From Poecilobothrus nobilitatus (lineage: Eukaryota; Arthropoda; Insecta; Diptera; Dolichopodidae), in contig OX352774.1 of assembly GCA_947095535.1 (NCBI GenBank), positions 28,288,496 to 28,352,495 of the forward strand: a stretch of 64,000 nt of DNA, read 5' to 3'. Below, in pieces: positions 49,915-62,968 of this stretch; within the stretch, counting starts at the first letter, position 1; each line of letters starts with the position of its first letter. Under the pieces are notes generated by a model that saw only the letters and a list, made by a program, of their open reading frames with translations, had not been told where the DNA came from and searched no databases. The position numbers were made by a program, and so were the translations under genes.

Positions 49915-52796
49915 GTGAGTAATTATTTAAATGTATTTATTTATATTTTAATAAAAATAAAAAAAAAAAAATTATTTTTAAATCATACAGAGAGAATTTA
50001 CGATATCCTTTTATCGTAAATTATTTATATATGCATTATTGTGGTACGTTTTAAAACTATAAACTTCGCAAAAAGTTAAATAATTTGAAAGTAATACCTA
50101 CATATAAAAAATTATTATTACATTTTTATTCTTGAGAAATTATATTTTACAAATAATATTAAATTTATTTATTATTATTATCAAAAAATTCCATTAAACA
50201 TTTTGTTGTAGTTTTGTAAACTTCACGTATGTAAATTAATTTTTTCCTTGTGTTTTTCACTTGTGTTTGAAGAAATGAAGAGCCATTCAGAAAGTCTTTT
50301 AAGTTTTTAAGAAAATGCTTTTTGCCTATCTTTGTCTTTTCATTTTGTATAATGCTTTTTCGTCATATCTATTTATATATATATATATATATATTTTTTT
50401 AATTTATAAGATACTCATTAACTAAGATAAATTTAAAATATATACATAAATTTTTGGTTGACGCAATAAATTTTATTTTAAGTCTTATGCGTTTGTTATT
50501 TGGTTTTTTTAAACCCTTTTTATTAAACTGAATAATATTTTTTCAATAAAAAAAAAAATTTTGTTATTATACATAATAAATTTATTTTATTCTTTTTTTA
50601 TATAATTTTAAAAATATTTATAAGATGTACTTGATTAAATATGCAATGTTGTTATGTTAAATATATGCAAATAATTTATATAAAAATTAATAAAATGTAC
50701 TCTTAAAATTAGCAATTTATTAATACATAATTTAAATAAAAATTAATGTAATTTTTTGGTATATAAATCATAATTATAGTAACATATTTTTTACTGATTT
50801 AATTTTCATAAAACAAAAACATTGTAAAATTTAATAAAGCTAACAATTAAATTTAATTTTAATAAACAAAAATCATTTATACAATGTTAAAAATTATTTT
50901 ATAGTTAATCAGTACTTTATTTTTTTCAATTCAAATCCATTTAAAAAAAAAAAAAAAACATTCAAAAGTGAATACCATATAATTTTATTTTATTTTAAAT
51001 ACTATATATAAACTTTATTTCAAACTTTGTATTGTTTCATAATTCTAATTTTTTTTTTTCTTTTTTTGATCATTATTTGGTAAATCTCCAATTAAAAGTT
51101 TTTAAATCCTTTTTTTTAAATTTTATTTTAATAATTAAAATACTAATAAAATTTTAAAAATTGCACTAAACTATAAAATACTTAATTTTTGTGCAAGATT
51201 TTTTTTTTTTTAAGGTTATATATGTTTTATTTTATTTTTAAGTAAATTTCAAATAAAAGATTAAAATTTATCTTTTGTTTCTTTTTTACTATCCGGATAT
51301 AGTGATTTAAGTGTATAATAGAGGAAACGGAAATAATTAATTGTTTATACTTTTTTTTGTATAAATTTTTTTAATATATTTTTGATGCCAAATTAAATGG
51401 ACCAATTTTTAAACCGATCTTGATCTTCAAATTGCTTCAAAACTTCTGGAAAAAAGAACTTTACATTTAATCGTTGTTTTTTTTTTTTTAATATCACATA
51501 AATTTTAGAATTTTTCATCATTAATTTTTGTTTTATTTAAAAAAAAAAAACTCAAGCGACTGAAATTATCGTACAAAATTCTTCACTTATATGTACAAAA
51601 TTCTTCACTTTACTTTGAATATTTTTTCATACAAAAAATAAGATACGCTTGACAATACAAAATTTTTAGAATATTTTGAAGAATTTTATCCAAAAAAAAA
51701 GTTAAGAAAAAAAAAAAGGAAAAAATCAAAATAAATAATAATATTTAATCCTAATTATATGAATTATACATATTATATATATATATCTTTTTTTTAAGTA
51801 TTACTTATATTTAATGTTTATTTCAGATTGTCAAAAGTTTCATTTCTAAAATCCAAATAAAAATAACAATCAAAAGTTAATACCCCATATTTAATACACA
51901 AAAGGATTAAAATTGACACAAAACATATATACATATATACAAATACGAATGCATACATTATAATAACTATAACTATATATTGCATATATACAAATATGCA
52001 AAATTTTCATTTCATTTAAAAATAAAAACACAATAAAATAACCACAAAACTTATTTAATTTAACTTTAAGTTTATTGTACTTAACAGGAATTAACAAACA
52101 ATCACCCCCACATTAGATATAAAAAAAAAATGATTCTTTAAATGAAATATGAAACTTTATGCAACAATTTATGTAAATATGTATAAAATTTTATTTATTG
52201 TTTATTTTATATATATATATACATACATATATATATATATTTTTTTTATTTGAAAAGTAATTTTAACATCTGTATATTAAAACAAAATAAAAATAAATAT
52301 TTTTTATATTCTTGATCAAGTTACTAATTAAACATCTCAATTTTATATAAAATCAATTATTGTACTCAATTCTTCCCACTCTGCCTCCTGTCTTCTTCTT
52401 ATTTTCATCCCGCTGTCAATATATTGTTTAATTGTATCAATGACACCCTTGCATTATACCCCAGGATTATATTCTACATCTTTTAAAACATTTTGTTGTA
52501 AAATGGACTAAAACAGTACTAAAAAAAAAAATTTTTTTTTTGAAATGAAATTATAGATGATTCGCTAACACACATTTGGCTTTCGTTCGTCGTTCTCTTA
52601 CACTATACTATTGTATTTATATAAACAAATTTTTTTTTTTTTATTTCTGTTAATTTTCATTAACTTTATAAGTATATATATTGTGTTTATACATGTTATA
52701 CAACTTTATTATCCTGTATTCTAATAAAATTTTCAAATTGAATGAAAATGTTAAAAATAAACTTCATATATTCTAAATGGTATATTGGAAGAATTT

Positions 52797-52820
52797 GGAG
52801 GAGGAGAGGAGAGGGAGAGC
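52797..52820. promoter_or_regulatory. purine-rich GAG/GGAG tract
   Basis: GGAGGAGGAGAGGAGAGGGA-GAGC, with several GAGAG cores like those bound by GAGA factor in flies. Isolated in A/T-rich DNA. Function not shown. Confidence 0.2.
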
Positions 52821-53291
52821 ATTAAATAAATGAAATAAGATATATACACCACAGGAGGAAGAAAGAATAGAGGAACTAAAAATTTAATTTTGGTTATAAC
52901 AGTTAATTGATTTAGGTTTTTTTTTTTTATCTATACATAGACTACACGGAGTATTTATTGGTTATATTAAATGTAAATAAAGTTTTTTTTTTCAATTGCA
53001 TTTGTTTAATGAAAATCAATTATCTGAAAATTTCTTTAGATTTGATTAAATGATGTGCATATACCTACATACAATTAACATTAAAAAACAAAATACATAT
53101 GTATTTAATAGAAAATTGTTTGAAATATCTTAAAATTTGTATATACAGTAATAGAATTACAAGTATGACAAGGCAATGCAAAAAGATTTAAATAAAAATT
53201 ATTTTGATATGTATAAAAAAATTCAAATAATAGTTATTTTGTGTTGTTGATAAAAAAAAAAAAACAAAAACAATATAGTAATAACAAAATC

Positions 53292-53321
53292 ATACTGTGA
53301 AGTTAATGGAACTCACAGTAT
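53292..53321. repeat. 30-nt hairpin
   Basis: ATACTGTGAAGTT pairs with AACTCACAGTAT across a 5-nt loop with one bulged A. It lies about 190 bp upstream of the Sec63 fragment. Too short for a pre-miRNA. Confidence 0.6.
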
Positions 53322-53507
53322 TAAAAATTTATTTCTTCATTATTTTTTTTGCAACTTTAAGAAGTAGTATGATGTCTTGCATTTTTTTAACTTCAATTTT
53401 TCGTTTTTTTTTTTTTTTGATTGCTTGAAATTTTTTTTCTTAATTTTTCATTTTATTTTCCTCACAACATATTAAGTCAACATCATACGTTTGACTTTAA
53501 ATTACAG

Positions 53508-53953
53508 TCTAAATTAAATAAAAGAGATAAACTGGAATGTAAATCAAGGGTTTCCCCATTCTGTGCACTGTCCATATTTTCCAGAAGATAAACAAGCGTA
53601 TTGGTGGACATACATTTACGATCGAAAGTCAAAAACATTGCTTACAGCGCCATATCATGTAACAAATTTGGTAGATCGGGAAGAAATTCAACTAAAATTG
53701 ACTGCTCCACGATGGCCAGGACTATTTACATTTACTGTTTGTTTGAGATCAGATTCTTATCTGAGAATGGACCAATACGAGGAATTCAAATTAGATAAAG
53801 GCTCCGACATCTTCAACAAATCATCCACAATGGTATATTAGTGATACCGAATCTAAACATCATGATGAACAAGATAATGAAAGTGAATATACGACTGACT
53901 CTTTCGATGATGAAGCATGTATTGTATTATTCTTTAATAAAATAAGTAATTAA
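53508..53953 (+). pseudogene. Sec63-like: Sec63 (ERdj2) C-terminal fragment with two frameshifts
   Basis: Sec63 is the J-domain membrane partner of the Sec61 translocon in the ER. Only the C-terminal end is present. Frame 1 reads SKLNKRDKLECKSRV (from 53508); after one extra C in CCCC (53554-53557) frame 2 reads HSVHCPYFPEDKQAYWWTYI, YHVTNLVDREEIQLKLTAPR and FTVCLRSDSYLRMDQYEE; after one extra G at 53799-53800 frame 3 reads APTSSTNHPQWYISDTESKH and an acidic tail to TAA at 53951. VHCPYFPE, WW..YI.DRK, YHVTNL, TFTVCLRSDSY.GMDQ and NHPQW are Sec63 landmarks. The usual Gly before MDQ is Arg. TTACAG just before 53508 looks like an acceptor. Both shifts are single-base gains in short homopolymers: either a dead copy or assembly errors in a real last exon. 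No other Sec63 exon was found upstream. Confidence 0.85.
53936..53941 (+). terminator. AATAAA within the last codons of the Sec63 fragment
   Basis: AATAAA overlaps the end of frame 3, 12 nt before the TAA. Further AATAAA strings follow near 53992-54001. It could be a poly(A) signal of the ancestral gene or chance. Confidence 0.2.
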
Positions 53954-55889
53954 AGGAACAAAGAAAAATAATTTAAATAATTTAAAACTATAATAAATAA
54001 AAACTTAAATTTTAAATTTGAACAAGAGTTGTAATCCCACGAAAAATTATTTAGATAAAAAAATACAATATATTTTAATAGCTATAATTTAATATTTTAA
54101 TTTTCATAAGTATGAAAATAATAAAAGTCCAAAAAACATCCCTAATAACAAATATTAGAATATTTCCATTAAAGAGGAAAATTTCTTCACCCAGTAGACA
54201 GACCCCATAATAGCTAATTTTGGAATTTTTTTCTAAAATAGAAATAATTTCACATGCAATAGACTCCCATATTGACACCATAATTTAAAAACGACAAATG
54301 AATGAAATGGTAAACTTTTACTTGAAAAAAAAAGATTTCCTGTTAAAAAGTTAGTTAAATACTAATCAGAATAGTAAAAGTAGTCATCAGATTTCTTTTA
54401 TTATTATGTAAAAAAATGCCTCTTAAATTAAATGTAAAATAAATTACGAAAAATTAGTCAAATTTTAAGCTCAAATAAAGTACTCGTATATTCTTAAATG
54501 ATTCTATTAATAAAGAGCTATTACACAACAGGATAAAAATATAATAAAAATAATAATAATACAAAAAAAAAAACAAATGAGCAATAAATAAAACTGATTT
54601 TTTTCCTTTAAAGGAATAAATTAATATCCTGCACATTTTCATTACAATGCATCAACTCTTTAGTATTTTGTTATTGTTGTTGTTAAAAATAAAAAAAGAA
54701 AAAAAAAACATTTTTATTTGTATAATCTATTTTCTTTTTTCCTTTAATTTTTTCTTAGTAACCTGAAATGAAAAATAAAAAGAGCTTTTTTTTTTTTTTG
54801 GAAGTAAAACTAATAGCTAGGAAGCAACAATTTAACTATTTTCTTAATTTTTCCTCAGCTGGACAAAATTTCCTCCTTTTTTTTTCAATAATTTTTCTTG
54901 TATTTTTCTTTTTTATAAGTGAAAATGTTGTGAGGGAGAAAAAAATAATATGGTTTATTTATTTCTAAATCTCGTTTTTTTTTCTTTTTGGGAATGAGAA
55001 TGCACACTGCGGGATTTTCTTTCTATTTAAAATTAACTTTAAATTGACTTTGTTGTGCATTTGAAGACTATTAAAAAAAATTTTTTTTTTGGTAAATAAA
55101 TTAAATATCATTATTAGAAATCTAATTTCAATTTGTCATTAAACTGTTATTAATTAACAAGATATTTTTAAATTTGAGATAGAAATTAAAAGAAATTAGT
55201 TTCAGTAGAAAATTGTAATTAAAAAGTCATAAATGTTTAAATGTTTAGATTTTCGATGTCAATTTAAGTTAATAAATTTCAAAATTCCCTTCAATATTAT
55301 AGAATTTATTTTCTGAACTATGTAACCATATTTCCGTAAGAACAATTACATGAATCTTGTTTTTAAACTGGTTATTTATCAAAGCATCGACACTGTATAA
55401 TTTTTTTTTAAGCTTTGAATATTTAAATACACAATGTTGAAATTATTTTTGAATGTTGAGTTTTGTTTATTGAGATTAATATGGGTGAAATAATCAATAT
55501 TTAATAGATTTTGCATATTAGCTATATAATAGACCATTTTAAGATGTTATAATGATAGAATGTTGAAAATTAGTAAGTACACAAACCATAATATAATATT
55601 TGAAACTGCTAATAATTAGCAGTTTTTATTGCAATTAGCAATAAAGCTTTACAATTAGTTATAATAAAATTTACAATTAGTTATAATATAATAATTAATT
55701 AATTATGATTAATTATTATAACTACTTCATTAATTATTATAAGTACATTTATTTATTTATTTATATTAATATTACATACATAAATATAATGCAATATTAT
55801 TGAACCATCGGCTACCAAGGCCATTATAGGTTTTTATACTATTATTAAATTATATACTAATATTATTTATTTTGTTTATATTATATACT
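53954..55889. other. gene-free A/T-rich stretch
   Basis: No gene; the small frames at 54075-54281, 54454-54642 and 54768-54968 are low-complexity or accidental. Confidence 0.5.
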
Positions 55890-55975
55890 ATATATTTACA
55901 TTATATTTGGTCGTAAGGAGAGTATGTAAAGAAAAAAACACTTACGGCCTGTGCAGGGATCGGACCCACACTTTA
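55890..55975 (-). mobile_element. tRNA-derived SINE, 3' part with B box
   Basis: Minus strand: GTGTGGGTCCGATCCCTGCA (B box GGTCCGATCCC, 55956-55966), CAGGCCGTAAGTG, then CTTACGACCAAATATAATGT and AAATATA. The tail matches the copy at 35535-35693. The head is lost. Confidence 0.6.
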
Positions 55976-56595
55976 AATAATTAATTAGAAAACCAAAAAA
56001 AAATTGCATATCTGTAGGAGGAACTATCTAATTTTTTTTTTTTAAATTCTAATAATTTATAATTTAAATAATTCTAAATATTTAAATACTTTTGAAACTA
56101 CAATCTTTTTTTTTAAGATTGTTTACTTTTTATTTCTATAAAAAAAAAAATATTTTTTAAATACCATATTAAATGTCAGTTTAATTGTCACTATCTTAAA
56201 ATTATCAAATTAAAAACATTTTTTTTTATATTTGTTTTATTTTTCTTATTGTGTTTTTTTTTATCCTTGTATATTCTTGCATATTTTTACATTTCTCATT
56301 AATTGTCATTAACATACGTATGTTTTATATAAATTCTAAATTTGTAAATACATATACATATATATTTCTTTACATTTTTCGTCATATATTATAATATATA
56401 CTGTATATATATATTTATATTTATATGAATGAACAAATAAAATAAAGATCCTGTAGTTTTTTTGTTTTTTTTTTTTTTGTTTTGCCCTTTTTTATACATT
56501 TCATATTTTCCTTTGTAATTTATTTTTTTTTAAAACACAAAAATAAAATTAAAAAAAAAACAGAAAAATGAATGAAAATAACAGGACATAAAAAG

Positions 56596-56690
56596 TTTTT
56601 GTCGCCATAAAGTCGGGCGCCACAATATTAATTCTGCCAGCATCCGACATTATCATAACAATTTTCATTATGAAATTCAACCTTGTTTTG
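56596..56690. promoter_or_regulatory. complex GC-bearing island, possible regulatory element
   Basis: TTTGTCGCCATAAAGTCGGG-CGCCACAATATTAATTCTGC-CAGCATCCGACATTATCATA, continuing in mixed sequence to about 56690. It contains GCCAT (the PHO/YY1 core) and shares the 10-mer GTCGGGCGCC with 33992-34001. Stands out sharply from its flanks. Function not shown. Confidence 0.3.
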
Positions 56691-59600
56691 TAGGAGTATT
56701 TGTAAATATGTATATATGTACTTTGTGTTTCTATTTAATGTATATATATATATATATATATATTTATATACGTAAGAATTTTTAAAGTAGGTAACTTTTT
56801 AGAGAGACAGATAACCATTTCGGTGCCAACAATCAAGTTAAGTTATAATAAATACAAAAGGATTGAATTTTTATTTAGTTTAAATGTGTCTATTTATTCA
56901 AAGAAAAATAAATGTACTTTCATATATATAATATCTCCATGTATATAAAATATAATATATATATTGCATTTAGTTTAAATTTTTGTACTGATTATGTAAA
57001 TAATTATATCCTTTATTTATGTTCTATAGAATTTTACTTCGTTTTAAAATATTTATACTATCCTAAAGTTTAATTCTATTTAAGATTCTTCGATCTTTTT
57101 TACTTATGTTAAAGCATTTTTTATATTGGTTTATTATATAGGAATATTATTCACGAAATCAGATATATCAACGGTTATAAGAATAAACATTGTATTCAAA
57201 ATCTTAAAATCAATTTATTGCATAATATATGATTTGCATACATCAAGGAGTAATTTAAAAAAAAAAATTTTTTTTTGTCGAAATTCTAGTAATTTTAAAA
57301 GGATTAAAAAAAAATTAATATGAAAGATTTTAAAGATTTAATATAAATAATCACATATTTTTAGATATTTCCATTAGTTGATGTAGTTTTTACAAACAAA
57401 GAATCGAAAAGTTAAAAAAACAAAATAAGTTTAAAATTAAAAAAATAATTCAATGGAATTTTACATTTTTTCATTATTCTTAAAGATTAATTTATTTCCA
57501 AATATTTTAATTTAAAAAATAATATATTGTAATTTTTAGTCCGAAAACTATAATTGAACTTTAAATTACTCTGGTTCATAATAAAACTCAAATGCCACAA
57601 TATCCAAATTTTTTTGTATTTGTTAAAATTTTAATCTTGCAACACTAAATTTTTTATGTACTTTTTTTTTTTAATATTAAAAGTTATTATTTAATCAAAT
57701 GCTTGCGTAAAGTAATAGCAATTTCATTATTTTTATATAATTTAAAATTTATATATAAAAATTGCAAAATATGCTATAATGTTAAAATCGTATCATATAT
57801 TATTTTGTTTTGTGAAATTATGGAATTTGCTGAATAGTTACATTTTTTATATAATTTTTTTTTGAAAAAAAAAAAAATTAGTACGCATTTAAAAGTTTAA
57901 GTTAAATTAAATACAAAATAATAAAATATTACGCTTAAAGTTTTATTATAAACAATGCGTAAATAACCATAAACAGTAAAATCAAAATTAAATAAAATTT
58001 TATGAAAAAGTTTTCATTGTTAAAGAAAAGATATAGAGTACTTTTTTATAAAATGTATTTTGTCTTTAAAGAAAGTTTGCAATTAAATTTTTAAAACAAA
58101 TCAATTCTCATTAATTTAATTTTTGTAAAATTGAGAAACACTGTTTTTTTTATGTGTATTTTTAAAAAAAAATTATTCCAGTATTCATTTTTATTTTCTT
58201 TTTTATTTTTTTTTAAATATATGCAAAGTAAGATTTGTCTGTACACATCCTTTTACTATATGAATTCCTGTTTACTATATTCTCATTTTTGTTCTCTAAT
58301 AAATCATAGTTTTAATTTTTTTCCATTTTTTTTTTTTTTGTTTTGCTGTTCTTAGATATCCTTTGAGTTAATCCTTAATCAAATCAACAACTTTATGGAA
58401 TGTCACAATAGAGGGGTTGTAAGCTGTAAAGAAAAAAAAAAAAATAATATACTGAACATTTTATTCATATGTTGTATGTATATTTGTATGTAAAACAGTA
58501 ATATCAAAGTAATATTCATATATATAGATAATATTATAAATGATTCCCTTCACAAAATTATGCGTATTTTCTATACACAACTTTGTATTTCGTGTATTCA
58601 AATGAAAAAGAAAAAAAATTCAAAATAAAATTCAAAACTTCAAAGAAAAACATGTAAGCACATCATATTTTTCACTTTGACGAAAAAAAAAATATTATTT
58701 TCTGTTTTACTTTTGTAATATATAAAAAATTTTAAATACAAAATGAAAAACAGAAAAAAAGAAAAAATAAAATTTTGAAAATTATTTCATATGTTTTCAA
58801 CACTATTATAAAAAAAAAAACAGAGTCTCCTTTTCTTTTTTTTTTTTTTTTTTAAATCAGTAAAGAAAAATTTTTATTTAGAGCGCAGCATCCTTTTTTT
58901 TCTCTCTCTCGAAATATTTATACTACAGAGTACAGTTTATCATTTAATTTTGGCTGAAAGAAAATATAAAAAAAAATTTATCTATTTGAATTTGACAGAT
59001 AAAAAATAAAATAAATATTAAATAAAAAATGAGAAGAAAAAAATTTTTAAAAGACGACTGAACGAAGAAGAAAAAATAAAAAGAAAAAAAAAAATCAATT
59101 TAAGTCCAAAGGAGTTGACGCAGTCTACGCAGAACAAGAATAGTGAATACACATTTACACATATATAAAAGAGATTAAAAGAGAAAATGCAAAAAAAAAA
59201 AAAATTTATACAAAAGAAAATTAAAATACAAATACATAGATGTATAATATATATACATACAATAAATATAAATCTCTAAAATAATCAGATTGGAAATTTT
59301 TTTAGTATTTTTTTTTTTTTTTTTTTTTGGTATATTTCATCATCATCATCTCAGTGTTAGATTAAATTTTCATGGGATAAGGACTCATCTGAAGTTTTAA
59401 TATAAAAGAATGTGCTTTTTCTGATTTTATTTTTTTACTTTTTTCTTTTTTTTTTTTTTGAGGTTAAAAACCTAATTAAATATATAAAAAAAAAAATTTT
59501 TTTTTTATTCTAATAATTAACATATAAAGTAACAAAAAAATTAAAATACTTAAATCTTAAAAAAAAAAAAAACAAATAACTATAAAAGCTGATCCTGAAA

Positions 59601-61356
59601 ATAAATATATAATTTTTATTAATATTTTAAATGAAAAAAACAAATTTAAAAATTTTAATTTTATCTCAAATTAAAAAAAAAAAAAATAAGAAAAGAGTTT
59701 TCCATTACTGAGCAAATATAAAAAAAAAAAAAACGAAATTTATTGGAAAAATAAAATCTTTACAAATAAAAAGTAAGAAAAAAACAAAAAATATTGATTT
59801 ATATTTTAAAAAGAAAAAATTATATTGAATAAATTCTTTTTATTTCTGTGATTAAAAAAAAAAAAAAATGAAAAAAGGATAAATTAAATTAAATGAAATT
59901 TTAAGAATTCTTAAGGACATATTTTTGAAATGGATGTTTTTTTTATTTTTTTTTTGTGTGAAAATTATTTAAATTGTTTCTTTTTTTTTTTAATGCAACT
60001 TTATAAATATTTAATTTTTAAATTATTTATAAAATGTTTTGAATTTTTTTTTAATATTAATAGTCATAACGAAATTTTTTTATTATTAATACATAATTTA
60101 ATAATTAACATTTTAATAATTTAATAAAATTTTATCAAATCTAAATTACTGATTCAATGTATCCCTTACCCTATATTGGGATTATGGAACTGATCTGCTG
60201 ATTTATATAAGTTTTACAAATAAATTTAATTTAGACCAATTATCCCTATTAAGTTAAAGAAATAAAAATCTTATGACACAAATTATGATTAATTAAGGTT
60301 TCCTTAAACTTTAATTCTTTATATCTTTATATTTGTATTCTTAACATTTATTTTAAGGATTACAACATTTTTATTAGTTTTGAATTTTTAAAATTTCCAT
60401 TTTTAATTTAAAATTTGTTTGATTATATTCTTTCTTACTTATTGTCAAGCAATAATTGTTATCATTCTCTCCCTTCAACAGTTCTAAACACATTATTAGA
60501 AATTTCACACTAATTTGACAATTTTTTTTTTATATTTATACATATATAAATTATTTTAATTTTATTTCTTTAATAAATAACTATGGTATCCTTATGTTAA
60601 TTTTCTATTTATATTTGAAAAAAAAAAAACAAACTATTAATATTTAAATAAAAGCTACATAAAACAATGTCCTTCAAATTAAGGACATAATAAATACAAA
60701 AAAAAAAAACACAAATAAAAAAAAAAATAACTTCGCAAAACGTATTCTTTAAAGAACTTAAAAATTCAATTCTTTAAAGAATTTTATATTTTCTTGTGTT
60801 TTTTTTTTTGTTATTATTTTTGAATTGAATACTTAAGTATTTGTTTAAAGAATGAAAAATCAAAAAACAAAATAGGTATAAAAAAAAAAAAAAAAAAACT
60901 AGCATAAAAACTAATATACGGTAACAAAATATAATAAAAAAAAAAAAAAGAAAAGAAAGATAACAATAATTTTATATTAAAATGCTACTCTATTATATAT
61001 ATGTATATAAATATATATATATTTTATATATGTGACAACATAATATCAAAATTATATATATATATATAAAAATATATACGTCATATTAAATATATATTTA
61101 TAATTTTATACATAATTCATATTTAATGTTTATTTATATATATATATATATATATGTATTTTACAGTTTATTTATATATATTTATATATTGTATATGTAC
61201 CTATAGACAAACACCCCAGTTATATTTATTCTTTCTTTGTTGGATTTGTTTTTCATTTTCTTCTTTTTATTTTTCTTATTATTTTATTTTGTGTCCTTTT
61301 TCTTTCTTATGAATCGAAAGTATACACATATATATATCTATACAAAAAAAAAAAAA

Positions 61357-61430
61357 ATCATCATCATCATCACTATCACTATCATCACAATTTTAGTCAT
61401 CATCATTATCATCATAATCAAAATCATTAT
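61357..61430. repeat. imperfect TCA microsatellite
   Basis: Interrupted TCA/TCAT units over about 70 bp. Confidence 0.85.
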
Positions 61431-62860
61431 GATGGTAAATAATTGAATATTGATTTTATTAAATTTACTTATAAAAAAAAAAAAAAAAACAAGAATGAAG
61501 CATCCCTATTTTTATCTTCTAAAAAGAAAGAAAAAAAAAAACAAAAAAAAATGTTTTGTTTTCTCTTTAAACTATGTAATACTAATAACAATATTCAGGA
61601 CATTATGTTCATATAAACAGTAGAGACATCTATGTAATAAAAAAACAAAAGAAAATAACAAAAAAAGATTATGAAGTTCAAAATGTAGAAGTATGTATTT
61701 CTTAAAGAGATGTTAAAATTTTTTTTTTGTTCTTTTTTTTGTTTTTTATGTAATTTTCTTGTAAAAAATAAAAAAAAGAAGAAAAAGGATTTAAATTTAA
61801 TTTGAAGAAAATAAAAAACAGTTTCAAGGATTAATAATTAGAATATTAAATAAAATATTTAAGTGTTTTGTGAAAATAAATATCGAATTTTTAAATTTTT
61901 TTTGGTTTAAAAAAAAAAAAAAAACTGCCCATTTTAGATTTCACCTTAGAAACAAACGATTTTTTTTTTTTTTATATTATATGGGTTTTCTATAATATAA
62001 ATTTCTATTGTTTGAAAGATAATAAAAAAAAAAAATAGAATTTTATGCGCAAGTTAAAAAAAATATATATATATATATATATTCTATTTTGATTCTTTTA
62101 AAATCGTTAGAAACTTGTTATTTATTAATATAATTTTTATATGGTTTACTGACTTCATATAAAATAATTTTTTTTTTTTATTGGCGAAAATTTACTTACT
62201 TAGTAAACTTTTATTTGATTTAGTACTTTAATATACTTCTACTAGATAAACCCGTCGTTTAGCATACACCAGTCTAAAAATAACATTATTTTTGTGTCAC
62301 TTAAATTTTTAATGAAATAAAAAGAAATATCTTTCTGTTCTAATATAGTTTTTATTTATTTATCTTAAAAACGTTTTTTGAGAAATCGTTCCCTTCATCA
62401 GTAAGAATATGTATACTTAACTTTTCATAATAAAAATAAGAATAAATTTAAATAAACGTAAAAACTTAGATAGCAACACTAAAAAAACTAAACAAAAATA
62501 TTGTAGTGGAGCACAAATATTAGATTACCATTTTAACTACAAAATTTCTTTTTTTTTTTGTAGTTTCCTGTTCCTTCAAAAATATAAATCTTTTTTTCAT
62601 AAAAAATATCTAAATTGGTATAAAATTCACTATTTTTTAAGTGAAATGTCAAAATTGAATAATTTTGTATGCGGGGTTTTCAAAATTAATTATTTTTCAT
62701 ATGTAAATGTGAAAATTGAAGTTTTTTTTAATGAAATTGGTATGTATATACATATATATGTGAGCATACTGTAAGTATTAATAGTTGGAATCAAAATCAG
62801 GGTATTCCCTTTTTCTGGAATATTTATATCTATATATGTATGTATGTCTACGCCAGATTT

Positions 62861-62968
62861 GGAAATTTCGGGATTTTGGTTTTCGTAATTTTGTATTTGG
62901 GGATTTTGATTTTTGGGATTTCGTAATTTCGTGATTTTGTTTTCGGGATTTTAATTTTCGGGATCGGA
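62861..62968. repeat. degenerate tandem of TTTCGGGATTTTG-like units
   Basis: About six diverged units, including TTTCGGGATTTTGGTTTTCG, TTTGGGGATTTTGATTTTTG, ATTTCGTGATTTTG and TTTTCGGGATTTTAATTTTC. Unit spacing is about 15-20 bp. The complementary word CCGAAAATC occurs near 40840, so the motif may be dispersed. Confidence 0.65.

Larger units (their letters stand above)
45127..53507. other. gene-free A/T-rich stretch, simple sequence
   Basis: Low-complexity DNA, densest in poly-A and poly-T at 48100-49810. Exceptions are a complex patch near 47995-48065, a tandem repeat near 47388, a CT-rich patch at 52370-52460 and a purine-rich patch at 52797-52820. No confirmed exon. Confidence 0.5.

Noticed and set aside
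53292..53321. microRNA precursor
   Set aside because: The stem is only 12-13 bp with a 5-nt loop, too short for Drosha/Dicer processing; I also saw no known Hox-cluster miRNA seed such as miR-10 in the window.
53563..53841. Intact 92-residue protein
   Set aside because: It is the middle of a frameshifted Sec63 C-terminus; homologous residues continue in other frames on both sides.
58131..58355. Phe-rich 74-codon frame
   Set aside because: Translation of poly-T tracts.
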